Source: Lachnospiraceae bacterium (GTDB lineage: Bacteria > Bacillota > Clostridia > Lachnospirales > Lachnospiraceae). Taken from it: a stretch of 64,000 nucleotides of DNA. The translations under genes and the position numbers were made by a program. Location of the stretch: positions 46,701-110,700 of the forward strand of contig CAJTCE010000011.1 in assembly GCA_910574745.1 (NCBI GenBank), read 5' to 3'. Every line of letters starts with the position of its first letter. Position 1 is the stretch's first letter. Shown here in pieces: positions 1-8,766 of this stretch. The notes beneath the pieces were generated by a model. It worked only from the letters and a program-made list of their open reading frames with translations, was not told the DNA's origin and searched no databases.

Positions 1-30
1 AAAACTGGAAAAGAAAAGAGGTGATGATAT

Positions 31-702
31 ATGTCAGACATAGACAAGTCTGTGTACCGTGGCGGTACGGGAGAAGTGATTGAAAAAAAATCACGGTTTA
101 TTGCCACGGTTGCAGCGGTATCAACAAAGGAGGAGGCGGAGGAGTTTATTGCTTCCTGCAAAAAGAAATATTGGGACGCCAGACATAATTGTTCTGCATA
201 TATTATTGCCGGAGCAGTGGATATTCTGCATTCATCTGATGACGGCGAGCCTTCGGGAACGGCGGGAAAGCCTATGCTGGAAGTGCTTACAAAGGAAGGC
301 ATCAGAAATGTATGCGTTGTGGTAACAAGATATTTTGGCGGAACCTTATTGGGAACAGGCGGTCTGGTAAGAGCCTATCAGGCTGCGGTAAAGGAAGGAA
401 TTAAAAATTGCATTCTTTTAGAAAAGCAGGCAGGTATAAAGGCGGAAATTATCACAGATTATAATGATGCGGGTAAGCTGCAGCATTTTTTCGCATCCAA
501 CCGGGTTGTTGTGCTCCATAGTGAATATGGACAGAATGTAGTTATGGAAATCTTGATTCCACTGGAAAAGAAGAACAGTGTGGAAGAAAAAATAGTTGAC
601 ATAACATGTGGAAAAACAGGCTTGGAGTCTGTGGAAGAGGTGTTCTATGCCCCTGTTGAAGGAGAGGTCAAAATATGGAGAACAGAATTGAAGAAGGATT
701 AG
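31..702 (+). CDS. yigZ: YigZ/IMPACT family protein
   Basis: A 223-residue cytosolic protein of the YigZ/IMPACT (UPF0029) family, whose members bind nucleic acid or ribosomes; the exact bacterial role is unsettled. The N-terminal Impact domain spans about residues 12-125, with the family signatures DGEPSGTAGKP (71-81) and YFGGTLLGTGGLVRAY (101-116). A DUF1949-type ferredoxin-like domain follows at about 140-205. Length is normal for the family. The ATG follows an AGAGGTGATGAT ribosome site. Its 3' end overlaps mgtE by 28 bp in another frame, so the two are probably co-transcribed. Confidence 0.93.
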   Translation: MSDIDKSVYRGGTGEVIEKKSRFIATVAAVSTKEEAEEFIASCKKKYWDARHNCSAYIIAGAVDILHSSDDGEPSGTAGKPMLEVLTKEGIRNVCVVVTRYFGGTLLGTGGLVRAYQAAVKEGIKNCILLEKQAGIKAEIITDYNDAGKLQHFFASNRVVVLHSEYGQNVVMEILIPLEKKNSVEEKIVDITCGKTGLESVEEVFYAPVEGEVKIWRTELKKD

Positions 703-2030
703 AGGTATTAAAAGAATACCTGGATAAAAAGCAGTATGTAAAAATGCGGGAGTGGATGTCGGAGCTGAATGATGCTGATATCGCCATTATGATAGAAGAA
801 CTGGAAGAGGAGGAAATGCTAAAGGTATTCCGGATTCTGCCAAAGGACATGGCGGCGGATATTTTTTCCTATCTTCCGATCGAAGTGGAACAGTATATTA
901 TCACATCCCTTTCCGAAAGGGAAGCGGCAAAGATCATCGATAACCTGATGGCGGACGATGCGGCGGATTTTCTGGAGGAAATGCCTGCCAATGTTGTAAA
1001 AAAGCTGCTTATCAATGCAAGCCCGGAGACCCGGAGGGATATCAATCATTTGCTGCGTTACCCGGAGGATTCTGCGGGAAGCATTATGACGGTAGAATTT
1101 GTGGACTTAAAGGAAGGGCAGACCGTTACCCAGGCAATTGAACGCATCCGGAAGCTGGGTGTGGATTCGGAGACCATCAACATTTGTTATGTGCTGGATA
1201 ATCAACGGAAGCTAAAGGGAACCATCGCTCTTCGTTATCTTTTGCTTACCAATCCGGATAACAAAATCGGGGATATCATGCATGAAAATGTCATCAGCAT
1301 CCATACCCTGATGGACCAGGAAGAGGTTGCCAGACAGTTTCAGAAGTACGATTTTACCGCCATGCCTGTAGTGGATAATGAAGACAGGCTGGTAGGAATT
1401 ATTACAGTCGATGACGTTGTGGATATTCTCCAGGAAGAGGCAACGGAGGATATTGAAAAGATGGCGGCTATCGTGCCCAGCGATAAGCCTTATATGAAAA
1501 CAAGTGTTATTGAAATTTGGAAAAAAAGGATTCCATGGCTTTTGTTTTTAATGATTTCGGCAACCTTTACGGGGAAGATCATTGCTTCTTTTGAAGATGC
1601 TTTAAGCGTTTATGTGGTGCTGACCACCTTTATCCCCATGCTGATGGATACGGGGGGAAATGCGGGCGGTCAGGCAAGCGTAACCGTTATCCGCGGACTT
1701 TCTTTAAGGGAGATCGAGTTTTCGGATTACCTGAAGGTGCTCTGGAAAGAGATGAGAGTGGCTGTTCTGTGCGGCATTACATTGGCGGCGGCTAATTTTC
1801 TCAAGCTGATGCTTATTGACAGAGTAAGCCTGATGGTATCGGCAGTGGTATGCCTGACGCTGTTCATAGCGGTATTTTTGGCTAAGGTCGTGGGCAGTAT
1901 GCTTCCTATGGCGGCTAAAAAGCTGGGCTTTGATCCGGCAGTTATGGCCAGCCCCTTTATTACCACCATCGTGGATGCGCTTTCTTTGCTGGTTTATTTC
2001 CGGATTGCGACTCTGTTACTTGGAATATAG
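675..2030 (+). CDS. mgtE: MgtE-type magnesium channel
   Basis: A 451-residue Mg2+ channel of the MgtE family in the cytoplasmic membrane. The N-terminal superhelical MgtE_N domain covers about residues 10-125, a CBS pair about 135-255, and five hydrophobic segments the C-terminal 270-451. The TM part carries the conserved PMLMDTGGNAGGQAS stretch of the pore family. Length matches the usual 450. The start codon lies inside yigZ, 9 bp after GGAGAGG, giving a 28-bp overlap. In the family the CBS and N domains sense cytosolic Mg2+ and gate the pore. No Mg2+ leader RNA is visible upstream. Confidence 0.96.
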   Translation: MENRIEEGLEVLKEYLDKKQYVKMREWMSELNDADIAIMIEELEEEEMLKVFRILPKDMAADIFSYLPIEVEQYIITSLSEREAAKIIDNLMADDAADFLEEMPANVVKKLLINASPETRRDINHLLRYPEDSAGSIMTVEFVDLKEGQTVTQAIERIRKLGVDSETINICYVLDNQRKLKGTIALRYLLLTNPDNKIGDIMHENVISIHTLMDQEEVARQFQKYDFTAMPVVDNEDRLVGIITVDDVVDILQEEATEDIEKMAAIVPSDKPYMKTSVIEIWKKRIPWLLFLMISATFTGKIIASFEDALSVYVVLTTFIPMLMDTGGNAGGQASVTVIRGLSLREIEFSDYLKVLWKEMRVAVLCGITLAAANFLKLMLIDRVSLMVSAVVCLTLFIAVFLAKVVGSMLPMAAKKLGFDPAVMASPFITTIVDALSLLVYFRIATLLLGI

Positions 2031-2077
2031 GTTGACATAAAGTGGATAAAGTGATCAGAAATGTTGGTTGACATAAA
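2030..2077 (+). repeat. Direct repeat GGTTGACATAAA, two copies
   Basis: The 12-mer GGTTGACATAAA starts at 2030, on the last base of the mgtE stop codon, and recurs at 2066, 36 bp later. Each copy holds a consensus -35 hexamer (TTGACA). No terminator is seen after mgtE, and the GH26 gene starts about 100 bp downstream. It may be a promoter pair or the relic of a short duplication. A similar repeat lies at 18,959-19,007. Confidence 0.5.
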
Positions 2078-2179
2078 ACAAAAACGGCAGAGTGAAAATT
2101 TTAAATGCAATATATAAAACAGTTTCACTATGTATGAAAAAAGGATAAATAATATCAGAAACGAGGTTAAAGAGATCAA

Positions 2180-3121
2180 ATGAAACCGGTAAATCCAAAT
2201 GCCACAAAAGAGGCCAAAAACTTATTAAATTATCTTTATGAGGTTGCAGGAAAAGGAATTATTACAGGGCAGCATACCCAGACCAATCCTATGGAAGAGA
2301 TTTCTTACATCAGGGAAAAAACCGGCTATGTGCCTAAGCTTCAGGGCTTTGAACTGCTGGCGTATTCTCCCAATATCAATTACGAAGACGCTTCAAAGGA
2401 GTGCCTCACAGAAGTAGAGGAAAATAAAGAAACAGTGGAGACAGCCATAAAATGGGCAAAGGAAACAAAGGGAATCGTAACCATATGCTTTCACTGGTTT
2501 TCGCCTATAGGGGGAAGAGATAAATCCTTCTATGCAAGGAACACGGATTTTGACGCAACAAAGGTGCTTATAGAAGGAACGCCTGAAAGAGAAGCCTTTT
2601 ATGCCGATATGGATGTGATTGCCGGGGAACTGAAAAAATTTCAGAACGAAAGCGTTCCGGTTTTGTTCAGACCTTTTCATGAGGCGGAAGGCGACTGGTT
2701 CTGGTGGGGGGCAAAAGGAGATGCCACGGGAAGAGAATTGTATAAATTGATGTTTGAATATTATGTAAACCAAAAACATTTGGATAATCTGCTCTGGGTA
2801 TGGAATTCCCCTGAGGCAGAAGGGTATCCCGGAGATGAATATGTGGATGTGATTTCCAGAGATATTTATTTGACGGAAAAGAAGGCTACGGACTATAAGG
2901 AGGAGTATGAGGAAATAATTGCCAACACCACAAATCAAAAAGTGGCGGCGCTGGCTGAAGTGGGTTATATTCCCGACGTTGACATGTTAAAGAAGAGCAG
3001 GATTCCCTGGGCGTATTATATGTCATGGTCCAAAGAATTCTGTATCGGCGAACAGTATAATACCGTGGCGGAAACAAAAAAGATGTATGAAAGCGATTAC
3101 GCCATTAAACTGGAGCAATAA
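2180..3121 (+). CDS. Glycoside hydrolase family 26 (beta-mannanase-like)
   Basis: A 313-residue GH26 enzyme, expected to cleave beta-1,4-mannosidic bonds. The acid/base glutamate is in RPFHEAEGDWFWW (His167-Glu168) and the likely nucleophile is Glu260 in AEVGYIPD. Other family features are the FHWFSPIGG strand near 104-112 and the WVWNSP strand near 206-211. There is no signal peptide or carbohydrate-binding module, so it probably acts in the cytoplasm on imported manno-oligosaccharides. The ATG follows GAGGTTAAAGAGATCAA. It stands alone, without sugar transporters. The exact substrate cannot be read from sequence. Confidence 0.88.
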   Translation: MKPVNPNATKEAKNLLNYLYEVAGKGIITGQHTQTNPMEEISYIREKTGYVPKLQGFELLAYSPNINYEDASKECLTEVEENKETVETAIKWAKETKGIVTICFHWFSPIGGRDKSFYARNTDFDATKVLIEGTPEREAFYADMDVIAGELKKFQNESVPVLFRPFHEAEGDWFWWGAKGDATGRELYKLMFEYYVNQKHLDNLLWVWNSPEAEGYPGDEYVDVISRDIYLTEKKATDYKEEYEEIIANTTNQKVAALAEVGYIPDVDMLKKSRIPWAYYMSWSKEFCIGEQYNTVAETKKMYESDYAIKLEQ

Positions 3122-3235
3122 TTCTGGTAGAAGCTTTGGGAAGAAGCGGCCCGGGGAGGAACCTTAGGTAATCAAAAAAGAAAATCTGTTCATAAACAGA
3201 GGGGCAAAAGGAGTTTAAGATTATTAGGCTAAGAA

Positions 3236-3277
3236 AAGCGGATGATAGTCCTTTATGATATGGGACCTCATCCGCTT
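3236..3277 (-). terminator. Terminator of typA
   Basis: Arms AAGCGGATGA and TCATCCGCTT (3236-3245 and 3268-3277) form a 10-bp stem just past the typA stop. On the minus strand it is followed by TTTTCTTA. Confidence 0.7.
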
Positions 3278-3285
3278 CTTATTGG

Positions 3286-5118
3286 CTATCCTTTTTTAAA
3301 TGACGCTCGTTTTCTTAATGTGGGGTCCAAAATTTTCTTTCTGATACGCAGACTTTCCGGCGTTACCTCTAACAGCTCGTCGGTGTCGATAAACTCCAGA
3401 GCCTGTTCCAGACTTAAAACCTTGGGAGGCGTCAGCTTTAAAGCGTCGTCAGCGCTGGAAGAGCGGGTATTGGTCAGATGCTTTGTTTTACACACGTTGA
3501 TTTCAATATCCTCCGCCTTACCGGTCTCCCCGATTACCATGCCCGCATAAACCTTTTCTCCGGGGGTAATGAATAAGGTTCCCCGTTCCTGGGCGCTAAA
3601 TAACCCATAAGTAACGGCTTCTCCGGATTCAAAAGCGATTAAAGAACCGTTGCTCCGGTAGTTTAAATCCCCCTTGTAAGGGCCGTAGCCGTTAAAAATC
3701 GTATTTAATATCCCGTTTCCTTTGGTATCTGTCATAAATTCCCCGCGATAGCCGATCAGGCCCCGGGAGGGAATGGAAAATTCCAGTCTTGTATAGCCGC
3801 CGGAGCCGGTGCCCATACTCTGCAGTTCCCCTTTTCTGGCGGAAAGCTTTTGGATGACCGCGCCGGAAAATTCATCGGGGACATCAATATAAGCTAATTC
3901 CATAGGCTCGGTTTTTTTGCCGTTTTCATCGGTCTTATACAAAACCTCAGCCTTGGAAACCGCAAATTCAAAGCCTTCCCGGCGCATATTTTCAATAAGG
4001 ACGGAAAGGTGTAATTCGCCCCTTCCCGAAACCTTGTAGGAATCGGTATTTTCCGTTTCTTCCACCCGAAGGGAGACGTCCGTGTTTAATTCCTTAAAAA
4101 GCCTGTCCCTCAAATGACGGGAGGTAACATATTTTCCTTCCGTGCCCGCAAGGGGAGAGTCGTTGACTATAAAGTGCATGGCTATGGTGGGCTCCGATAT
4201 TTTCTGGAAGGGAATGGGCCTTACGTCTTCGGGAGAACAGAGGGTATCTCCGATATGGATATCGGAAATGCCGGAAATTGCCACGATGGAACCGATGCCG
4301 GCTTCTTTTACCTCAACCCGGTTTAAGCCGTCGAATTCATATAGCTTTGAAACCTTGACCTTCCGCATTTTATCGGGCTCATGATGGTTGACCATGACCA
4401 CATCCTGATTTACCTTAATGGTTCCGTTGTCCACCTTTCCCACGCCGATGCGGCCCACATATTCATTGTAATCAATGGTGCTGACCAGTACCTGGGTGCC
4501 TGCCTCGGGATCTCCTTCGGGAGCGGGAATATAATCCAATATGGTATCAAACAGGGGAACCATATCCGCACCGGGAGTATTTATGTCCATGCTGGCAGTG
4601 CCGGTTCTGGCGGAAGCGAATACAAAGGGGCAGTCTAACTGGCTTTCATCGGCTTCAAGATCTATAAACAATTCCAGCACTTCGTCCACAACCTCGGCGC
4701 ATCTTGCTTCGGGACGGTCGATTTTGTTGACGCAGACAATAACCGGAAGATTTAGCTCTAAAGCCTTCCGCAGTACAAATTTGGTCTGGGGCATGGCTCC
4801 TTCAAAAGCGTCCACCACCAGAATCACGCCGTTTACCATCTTTAAAACGCGTTCTACCTCGCCGCCGAAATCCGCATGGCCGGGAGTGTCGATAATATTG
4901 ATCTTGGTATCCTTGTAGGTAATGGCGGTATTTTTGGAAAGGATGGTAATGCCGCGCTCCCTTTCAATATCGTTGGAATCCATAACGCGCTCGGCGACCT
5001 CCTGGTTTTCCCGAAAAACGCCGCTCTGCTTTAACAATTCGTCCACCAGAGTGGTCTTGCCGTGGTCTACATGGGCGATAATCGCCACGTTTCTCACATC
5101 TTCTCTTTTTGTTTTCAT
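3286..5118 (-). CDS. typA: Translational GTPase TypA/BipA
   Basis: A 610-residue ribosome-associated GTPase of the TypA/BipA family, involved in ribosome assembly and stress or cold adaptation. G1 AHVDHGKTT lies near residues 15-23, G3 [15 protein letters not shown] near 75-90 and G4 NKID near 130. EF-Tu-like domain II, EF-G-like domains III and V and the BipA-specific C-terminal domain follow, and the length is canonical. A strong GGAGGAGAG ribosome site precedes the ATG. It is a single-gene unit with its own terminator and a potentially structured leader. Confidence 0.97.
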   Translation of the reverse strand: MKTKREDVRNVAIIAHVDHGKTTLVDELLKQSGVFRENQEVAERVMDSNDIERERGITILSKNTAITYKDTKINIIDTPGHADFGGEVERVLKMVNGVILVVDAFEGAMPQTKFVLRKALELNLPVIVCVNKIDRPEARCAEVVDEVLELFIDLEADESQLDCPFVFASARTGTASMDINTPGADMVPLFDTILDYIPAPEGDPEAGTQVLVSTIDYNEYVGRIGVGKVDNGTIKVNQDVVMVNHHEPDKMRKVKVSKLYEFDGLNRVEVKEAGIGSIVAISGISDIHIGDTLCSPEDVRPIPFQKISEPTIAMHFIVNDSPLAGTEGKYVTSRHLRDRLFKELNTDVSLRVEETENTDSYKVSGRGELHLSVLIENMRREGFEFAVSKAEVLYKTDENGKKTEPMELAYIDVPDEFSGAVIQKLSARKGELQSMGTGSGGYTRLEFSIPSRGLIGYRGEFMTDTKGNGILNTIFNGYGPYKGDLNYRSNGSLIAFESGEAVTYGLFSAQERGTLFITPGEKVYAGMVIGETGKAEDIEINVCKTKHLTNTRSSSADDALKLTPPKVLSLEQALEFIDTDELLEVTPESLRIRKKILDPTLRKRASFKKG

Positions 5119-5134
5119 AATAACTCTCCTCCAT

Positions 5135-5194
5135 GGGTCAAGGGGATAAACCTTAAAGGACTAACGGCCTGTGACAGGCATATCTCGCTGACCC
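5135..5194 (-). promoter_or_regulatory. Foldable 5' leader of typA
   Basis: The 60-nt untranslated leader of typA is closed by GGGTCA/TGACCC arms (5135-5140 and 5189-5194). It contains a second hairpin, GCCTG-TGA-CAGGC (5067 + 100 = 5167-5179), and a CCTT/AAGG pairing. The closing arm sits just upstream of the GGAGGAG ribosome site. It matches no riboswitch class I can name, and could be a cold-responsive or translation-modulating fold. Confidence 0.4.
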
Positions 5195-5418
5195 TCAAAT
5201 ATATACTTTCTCCAAAAAGGATGAAAATAACACAACAAACGCTAATAGTCTAACACAAATTCGGCAAAAATCAAGCAAATATCAGCCTGTTATACCGAAA
5301 TAAAAATAAATTCCCGTGAATTGTCGATGAGTTTTTTACATATTTTGGGAAAAATGCAATATGATAGTATTACATGACAGGAAAAAATTCTTTGTGCTAA
5401 GAAGGGAGAACAAAAATT

Positions 5419-6054
5419 ATGGATAAGATGAATGAAAACAACAAAGTAACAGTCATGGGAGAAATCGTTTCGGAATTTTCTTTCAGCCACGAAATTTATG
5501 GGGAAGGTTTTTATATGGTGGACATTCTTGTGCCCAGATTATCGGAAAGCGCCGATCTGATTCCTCTTATGGTATCGGAAAGGCTTTTGGATGTGAAAGC
5601 GGACTACCGCGGCATGAACGCAAAAGTATCGGGACAGTTCCGTTCCTATAACCGCCATGAGGAAAGAAAAAACAAGCTGGTACTGTCTGTGTTTGTCAGG
5701 GACTGGGAGTTTATCGACGAAGTGGAGCGCAGCGAAATGACCAACCATATTGAACTGGACGGCTATATCTGCAAGGAGCCGGTTTACCGCAAAACGCCTT
5801 TGGGAAGGGAAATTGCGGATATTCTTCTGGCAGTAAACCGCCCTTACGGAAAGAGCGACTACATACCGTGCATCAGCTGGGGAAGAAACGCCAGATACGC
5901 CAATGAATTCGAGGTGGGAAGCCGCTGCAGGGTCATCGGAAGAATCCAGAGCAGGGAATACATGAAAAAGCTGTCTGAGGAGCAGGTGGAAAAAAGAGTT
6001 GCCTATGAGGTTTCCGTCAGCAAACTGGAGGTACCCGTGGAGGAAGTTGTCTAA
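5419..6054 (+). CDS. SSB-like protein with two OB folds
   Basis: A 211-residue protein resembling single-stranded DNA-binding proteins but built of two consecutive OB-fold units: about residues 6-100 (VTVMGEIVSEF start) and about 108-205 (NHIELDGYICKEPVYRKTPLGREIADILLAV). The second unit carries the clear SSB/PriB signature. The usual acidic SSB C-terminal tip (DDDIPF) is absent. It is probably a specialised ssDNA-binding protein rather than the replicative SSB. The ATG follows AAGGGAGAA. It is a monocistronic unit between typA and the cobalamin gene. Confidence 0.75.
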   Translation: MDKMNENNKVTVMGEIVSEFSFSHEIYGEGFYMVDILVPRLSESADLIPLMVSERLLDVKADYRGMNAKVSGQFRSYNRHEERKNKLVLSVFVRDWEFIDEVERSEMTNHIELDGYICKEPVYRKTPLGREIADILLAVNRPYGKSDYIPCISWGRNARYANEFEVGSRCRVIGRIQSREYMKKLSEEQVEKRVAYEVSVSKLEVPVEEVV

Positions 6055-6127
6055 ATATTGCCAGAAGTGGAAAAATATGCTATGATACATCAATCTGAAC
6101 AAAATTTAATTATATTTTAGCAGGTGA

Positions 6128-6622
6128 ATGATGGAAAAAGGAAAAATTCATATTTATACCGGAGATGGTCATGGCAAAACTCCGGCCGCGTTAGGAGAAG
6201 CCCTTTATGCGGCGGCGGAAGGAAAACAGGTAATTGTAATCCAGTTTATGAAAGGCAGAGGACTTTCGGAAAATGAATTTACAAGAAGGCTGGAACCGGA
6301 AATAAAGTTTTTCTGTTTTGAAAAAACAGATACGGAATATGCTGATTTAACCAGCAGGCAGCAGGAAGAAGAGACAATGAACATCCGCAACGGCATTAAT
6401 TTTGCCAAAAAGGTCCTGTCAACGGGCGGTTGTGAGCTGCTGATCCTGGATGAAGTGCTGGGGCTTTTAGATGTGGGGATCATTACCCTGGAGGATTTGA
6501 AAAATCTGTTAGAGGCAAAGGACGAGGAAACGACGATTATTATGACGGGCATTCAATTGAAGGACGAGGTTATATCCTTGGCGGATGAGATTTCAAAAAT
6601 TGAGTCAATGCCTATTGCATAA
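6128..6622 (+). CDS. cobO: Corrinoid adenosyltransferase (CobO/BtuR type)
   Basis: A 164-residue P-loop protein of the CobA/CobO/BtuR family. These enzymes transfer the adenosyl group of ATP to cob(I)alamin or cobyrinate diamide. The modified Walker A GDGHGKTPAALG lies near residues 12-23, QFMKGRG near 40-46, and the Walker-B-like ELLILDEVLGLLD near 99-111. Length is slightly shorter than enterobacterial CobA (about 196). No other cobalamin genes are nearby, so it may serve salvage. Two adjacent ATGs (6128, 6131) could both serve as start. Confidence 0.9.
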   Translation: MMEKGKIHIYTGDGHGKTPAALGEALYAAAEGKQVIVIQFMKGRGLSENEFTRRLEPEIKFFCFEKTDTEYADLTSRQQEEETMNIRNGINFAKKVLSTGGCELLILDEVLGLLDVGIITLEDLKNLLEAKDEETTIIMTGIQLKDEVISLADEISKIESMPIA

Positions 6623-6653
6623 TCGAAGGAAGCGTGTTATTCTTTGTCTAGAA

Positions 6654-6680
6654 GATGCGAAAAAGCGCATCAGATTTTAT
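6654..6680 (+). terminator. Hairpin after cobO
   Basis: GATGCG and CGCATC arms (6654-6659 and 6666-6671) followed by AGATTTTAT. It separates cobO from the lysine riboswitch. Confidence 0.55.
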
Positions 6681-6687
6681 ATATTGT

Positions 6688-6893
6688 AAGATAGAGGTCG
6701 CGTATTTTATCAGTAGCCGTCCGGATGTCAAGGAGCAGAGGAAGGGCGGTAAAAGGAAAAGACGCCGAAAGAAAATACTACCTGAAGGTGTTTTCTTGGG
6801 CATGCAGTTAAGAGCTGTATGACTGTCATCAATTAAGATGGGGAGCTATCGGAAAAGGATTACTAAGCCGTTCTCTTCTGGACGGCTTTTATT
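6688..6893 (+). promoter_or_regulatory. Lysine riboswitch (L box) with terminator, controls dapA
   Basis: The aptamer is closed by GATAG (6690-6694) and CTATC (6846-6850). It has the conserved lysine-riboswitch blocks AGAGGTCGCG, CAGTAG, GGAAGGGCGGTAAAAGG, GACGCCGAAAG, ACTGTC and GGGGAGCTATC in the right order. An intrinsic terminator follows, with arms AAGCCGT (6865-6871) and ACGGCTT (6882-6888) and a T-rich tail. In this class, lysine binding favours the terminator and lowers diaminopimelate pathway expression. Confidence 0.93.
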
Positions 6894-6936
6894 GTGTTAC
6901 CGCAATGCAGACCCATAGGAATAGGAGGAAAAAGAT

Positions 6937-7824
6937 ATGTCAATTTTTAAAGGAGCAGGAGTTGCGATTGTCACACCCTTTCATGAAGACGGAAGTGTAA
7001 ATTATGAGGCTTTTGGAAAGCAGATTGAGCGCCAGATTGCGGGAAAAACCGACGCTGTCATCGTATGCGGTACCACAGGCGAAGCGTCCACGCTCTCCCA
7101 TGAGGAGCATCTGGATGTGATCCGCTATTGTGTGGAAAAGGTAAATAAAAGAATTCCCGTTATTGCAGGAACCGGTTCTAATTGTACGGAAACGGCCATC
7201 TACTTGTCCAAGGAGGCGGAGAAGGCAGGCGCTGACGGATTACTGTTAGTAACGCCTTATTACAATAAATGTACCCAGAAAGGGCTGCTTGAGCACTTTA
7301 GGATGATTGCGGAAAGCGTCAGTATTCCCATTATTTTATATAACATTCCCGGAAGGACCGGCGGCGTGCTCATTGCGCCTGAAACAATCTGTACCCTTTG
7401 CAGGGAAGTAAAAAATATTGTGGGCGTAAAGGACGCGACAGGCAATATTTCCGGCGTGGCAAAGCTTTTGCACATGGCGGCAGGGGATGTGGATGTATAT
7501 TCCGGCAATGACGACCAGATCGTACCCATTCTCTCTTTGGGAGGAAAAGGGGTTATTTCCGTTCTTTCCAATGTTGCGCCTAAACAGACCCATGATATCT
7601 GCCAGATGTATTTTGACGGAAATGTGGAGGGCAGCAGGGATTTACAGTTGAAGGCGATTCCGCTTATTGACGGACTGTTTTGCGAAGTAAATCCTATTCC
7701 CGTAAAAAAGGCCATGAATCTTATGGGATTAGAGGCCGGCACGCTTCGCCGTCCTTTGACGGAAATGGAAGATGCCCATGCAGAGGTTATGAAAAAGGCC
7801 ATGGAAGATTTTGGAATTTTGTAG
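6937..7824 (+). CDS. dapA: 4-hydroxy-tetrahydrodipicolinate synthase
   Basis: A 295-residue TIM-barrel enzyme that condenses pyruvate with aspartate semialdehyde, the first committed step to diaminopimelate and lysine. The Schiff-base lysine is Lys165 in VGVKDATG. GTTGEAS is at 45-51, and the catalytic tyrosines are Tyr109 in VTPYYN and Tyr135 in LYNIPGRTG. Length and order of motifs are canonical. The ATG follows AGGAGGAAAAAG. It is the first gene of a dapA-dapB operon under the lysine riboswitch directly upstream. Confidence 0.97.
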   Translation: MSIFKGAGVAIVTPFHEDGSVNYEAFGKQIERQIAGKTDAVIVCGTTGEASTLSHEEHLDVIRYCVEKVNKRIPVIAGTGSNCTETAIYLSKEAEKAGADGLLLVTPYYNKCTQKGLLEHFRMIAESVSIPIILYNIPGRTGGVLIAPETICTLCREVKNIVGVKDATGNISGVAKLLHMAAGDVDVYSGNDDQIVPILSLGGKGVISVLSNVAPKQTHDICQMYFDGNVEGSRDLQLKAIPLIDGLFCEVNPIPVKKAMNLMGLEAGTLRRPLTEMEDAHAEVMKKAMEDFGIL

Positions 7825-7877
7825 AACGGCCGGAATAAAAAGGGCGGCTGGAAAAGAAAGGATTGGATGATATAAAA

Positions 7878-8639
7878 ATGACAAGAATAATTATGCACGG
7901 CTGCAACGGAGTCATGGGACAGATGATATGCAATCTGGCTGCGGCAGATGAAGAAGCGGAAATTGTGGCGGGAATAGATATCAACGAAAAGGAGGGAAAT
8001 CCTTTTCCGGTATTTACATCTCTGGAAGCCTGCGAGGTAGAAGCGGACGCAGTCATTGATTTTTCCCATTTCAGCTGTGTGGATGGACTTCTGGATTGGT
8101 GCAGCGCAAAAAAAATGCCTGTTGTTTTATGTACCACCGGCTTATCGGAGGAGCAGCTTGCAAAGGTAGGGGAAACAGCAAAAATAACGGCTGTTTTAAA
8201 ATCTGCAAATATGTCTCTGGGCATTAATATGCTGTTAAAGCTTTTAAAGGAGGCCACGGCTGTTTTGACGCCGGCGGGATTTGATGTGGAGGTTGTGGAA
8301 AAGCATCACAGAAGAAAGGTGGACGCACCCAGCGGAACGGCGCTGGCATTAGCGGATTCCGTCAATGAGGAATTAGGCGGCGAATATGAATATGTTTATG
8401 ACAGAACTGAAAGAAGACAGTCGCGCCCCAAAAAGGAAATCGGTATATCCGCAGTCAGAGGCGGTTCCATTGTAGGAGAGCACGATGTGATTTTTGCAGG
8501 GGAGGATGAGGTTATTACCTTCAGCCATACCGCATATTCCAGAGCGGTATTCGGAAAAGGTGCCATAGAGGCGGCGAAATTCCTGAAAGGGAAAGAAGCA
8601 GGGCTTTATAATATGAGCCATGTAATAGACGGTAAATAA
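7878..8639 (+). CDS. dapB: 4-hydroxy-tetrahydrodipicolinate reductase
   Basis: A 253-residue NAD(P)H-dependent reductase for the step after DapA. The Rossmann nucleotide loop is GCNGVMG (8-14). The family signature EKHHRRKVDAPSGTA supplies the catalytic His and Lys in the middle of the protein. The C-terminal half ends in FLKGKEAGLYNM. I prefer the ATG at 7878, which follows GGATGA, over an in-frame TTG 15 bp upstream that abuts the ribosome site. It lies 53 bp after dapA and should be covered by the same riboswitch. Confidence 0.96.
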   Translation: MTRIIMHGCNGVMGQMICNLAAADEEAEIVAGIDINEKEGNPFPVFTSLEACEVEADAVIDFSHFSCVDGLLDWCSAKKMPVVLCTTGLSEEQLAKVGETAKITAVLKSANMSLGINMLLKLLKEATAVLTPAGFDVEVVEKHHRRKVDAPSGTALALADSVNEELGGEYEYVYDRTERRQSRPKKEIGISAVRGGSIVGEHDVIFAGEDEVITFSHTAYSRAVFGKGAIEAAKFLKGKEAGLYNMSHVIDGK

Positions 8640-8652
8640 TTTATTTATGGAA

Positions 8653-8692
8653 GCAAAGGTTGGAAGGAAAGCTTTCAACCTTGTGCTTTTTG
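8653..8692 (+). terminator. Terminator after dapB
   Basis: AAGGTTG (8656-8662) pairs with CAACCTT (8676-8682), with outer GCA/TGC pairs, followed by TTTTT. A further GACATGC/GCATGTC pairing lies in the fbp leader around 8703-8742. Confidence 0.65.
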
Positions 8693-8766
8693 AGGGACAA
8701 GTGGACATGCAGGCGATAGAGTAATCAATCTGTAGGGCATGTCTGCTTAGCATATGGAGGCAGAGT

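Noticed and set aside
668..1049. Minus-strand open frames across mgtE and other strong genes
   Set aside because: They mirror well-supported genes, have no ribosome sites and show no family features.
2393..2938. 181-codon minus-strand frame inside the GH26 gene
   Set aside because: Antisense to a gene with intact catalytic motifs; the composition is Phe/Ile/Cys-rich as expected of a mirror frame.
4114..4918. Plus-strand frames inside typA
   Set aside because: They are antisense frames of a canonical GTPase gene with no independent signals.
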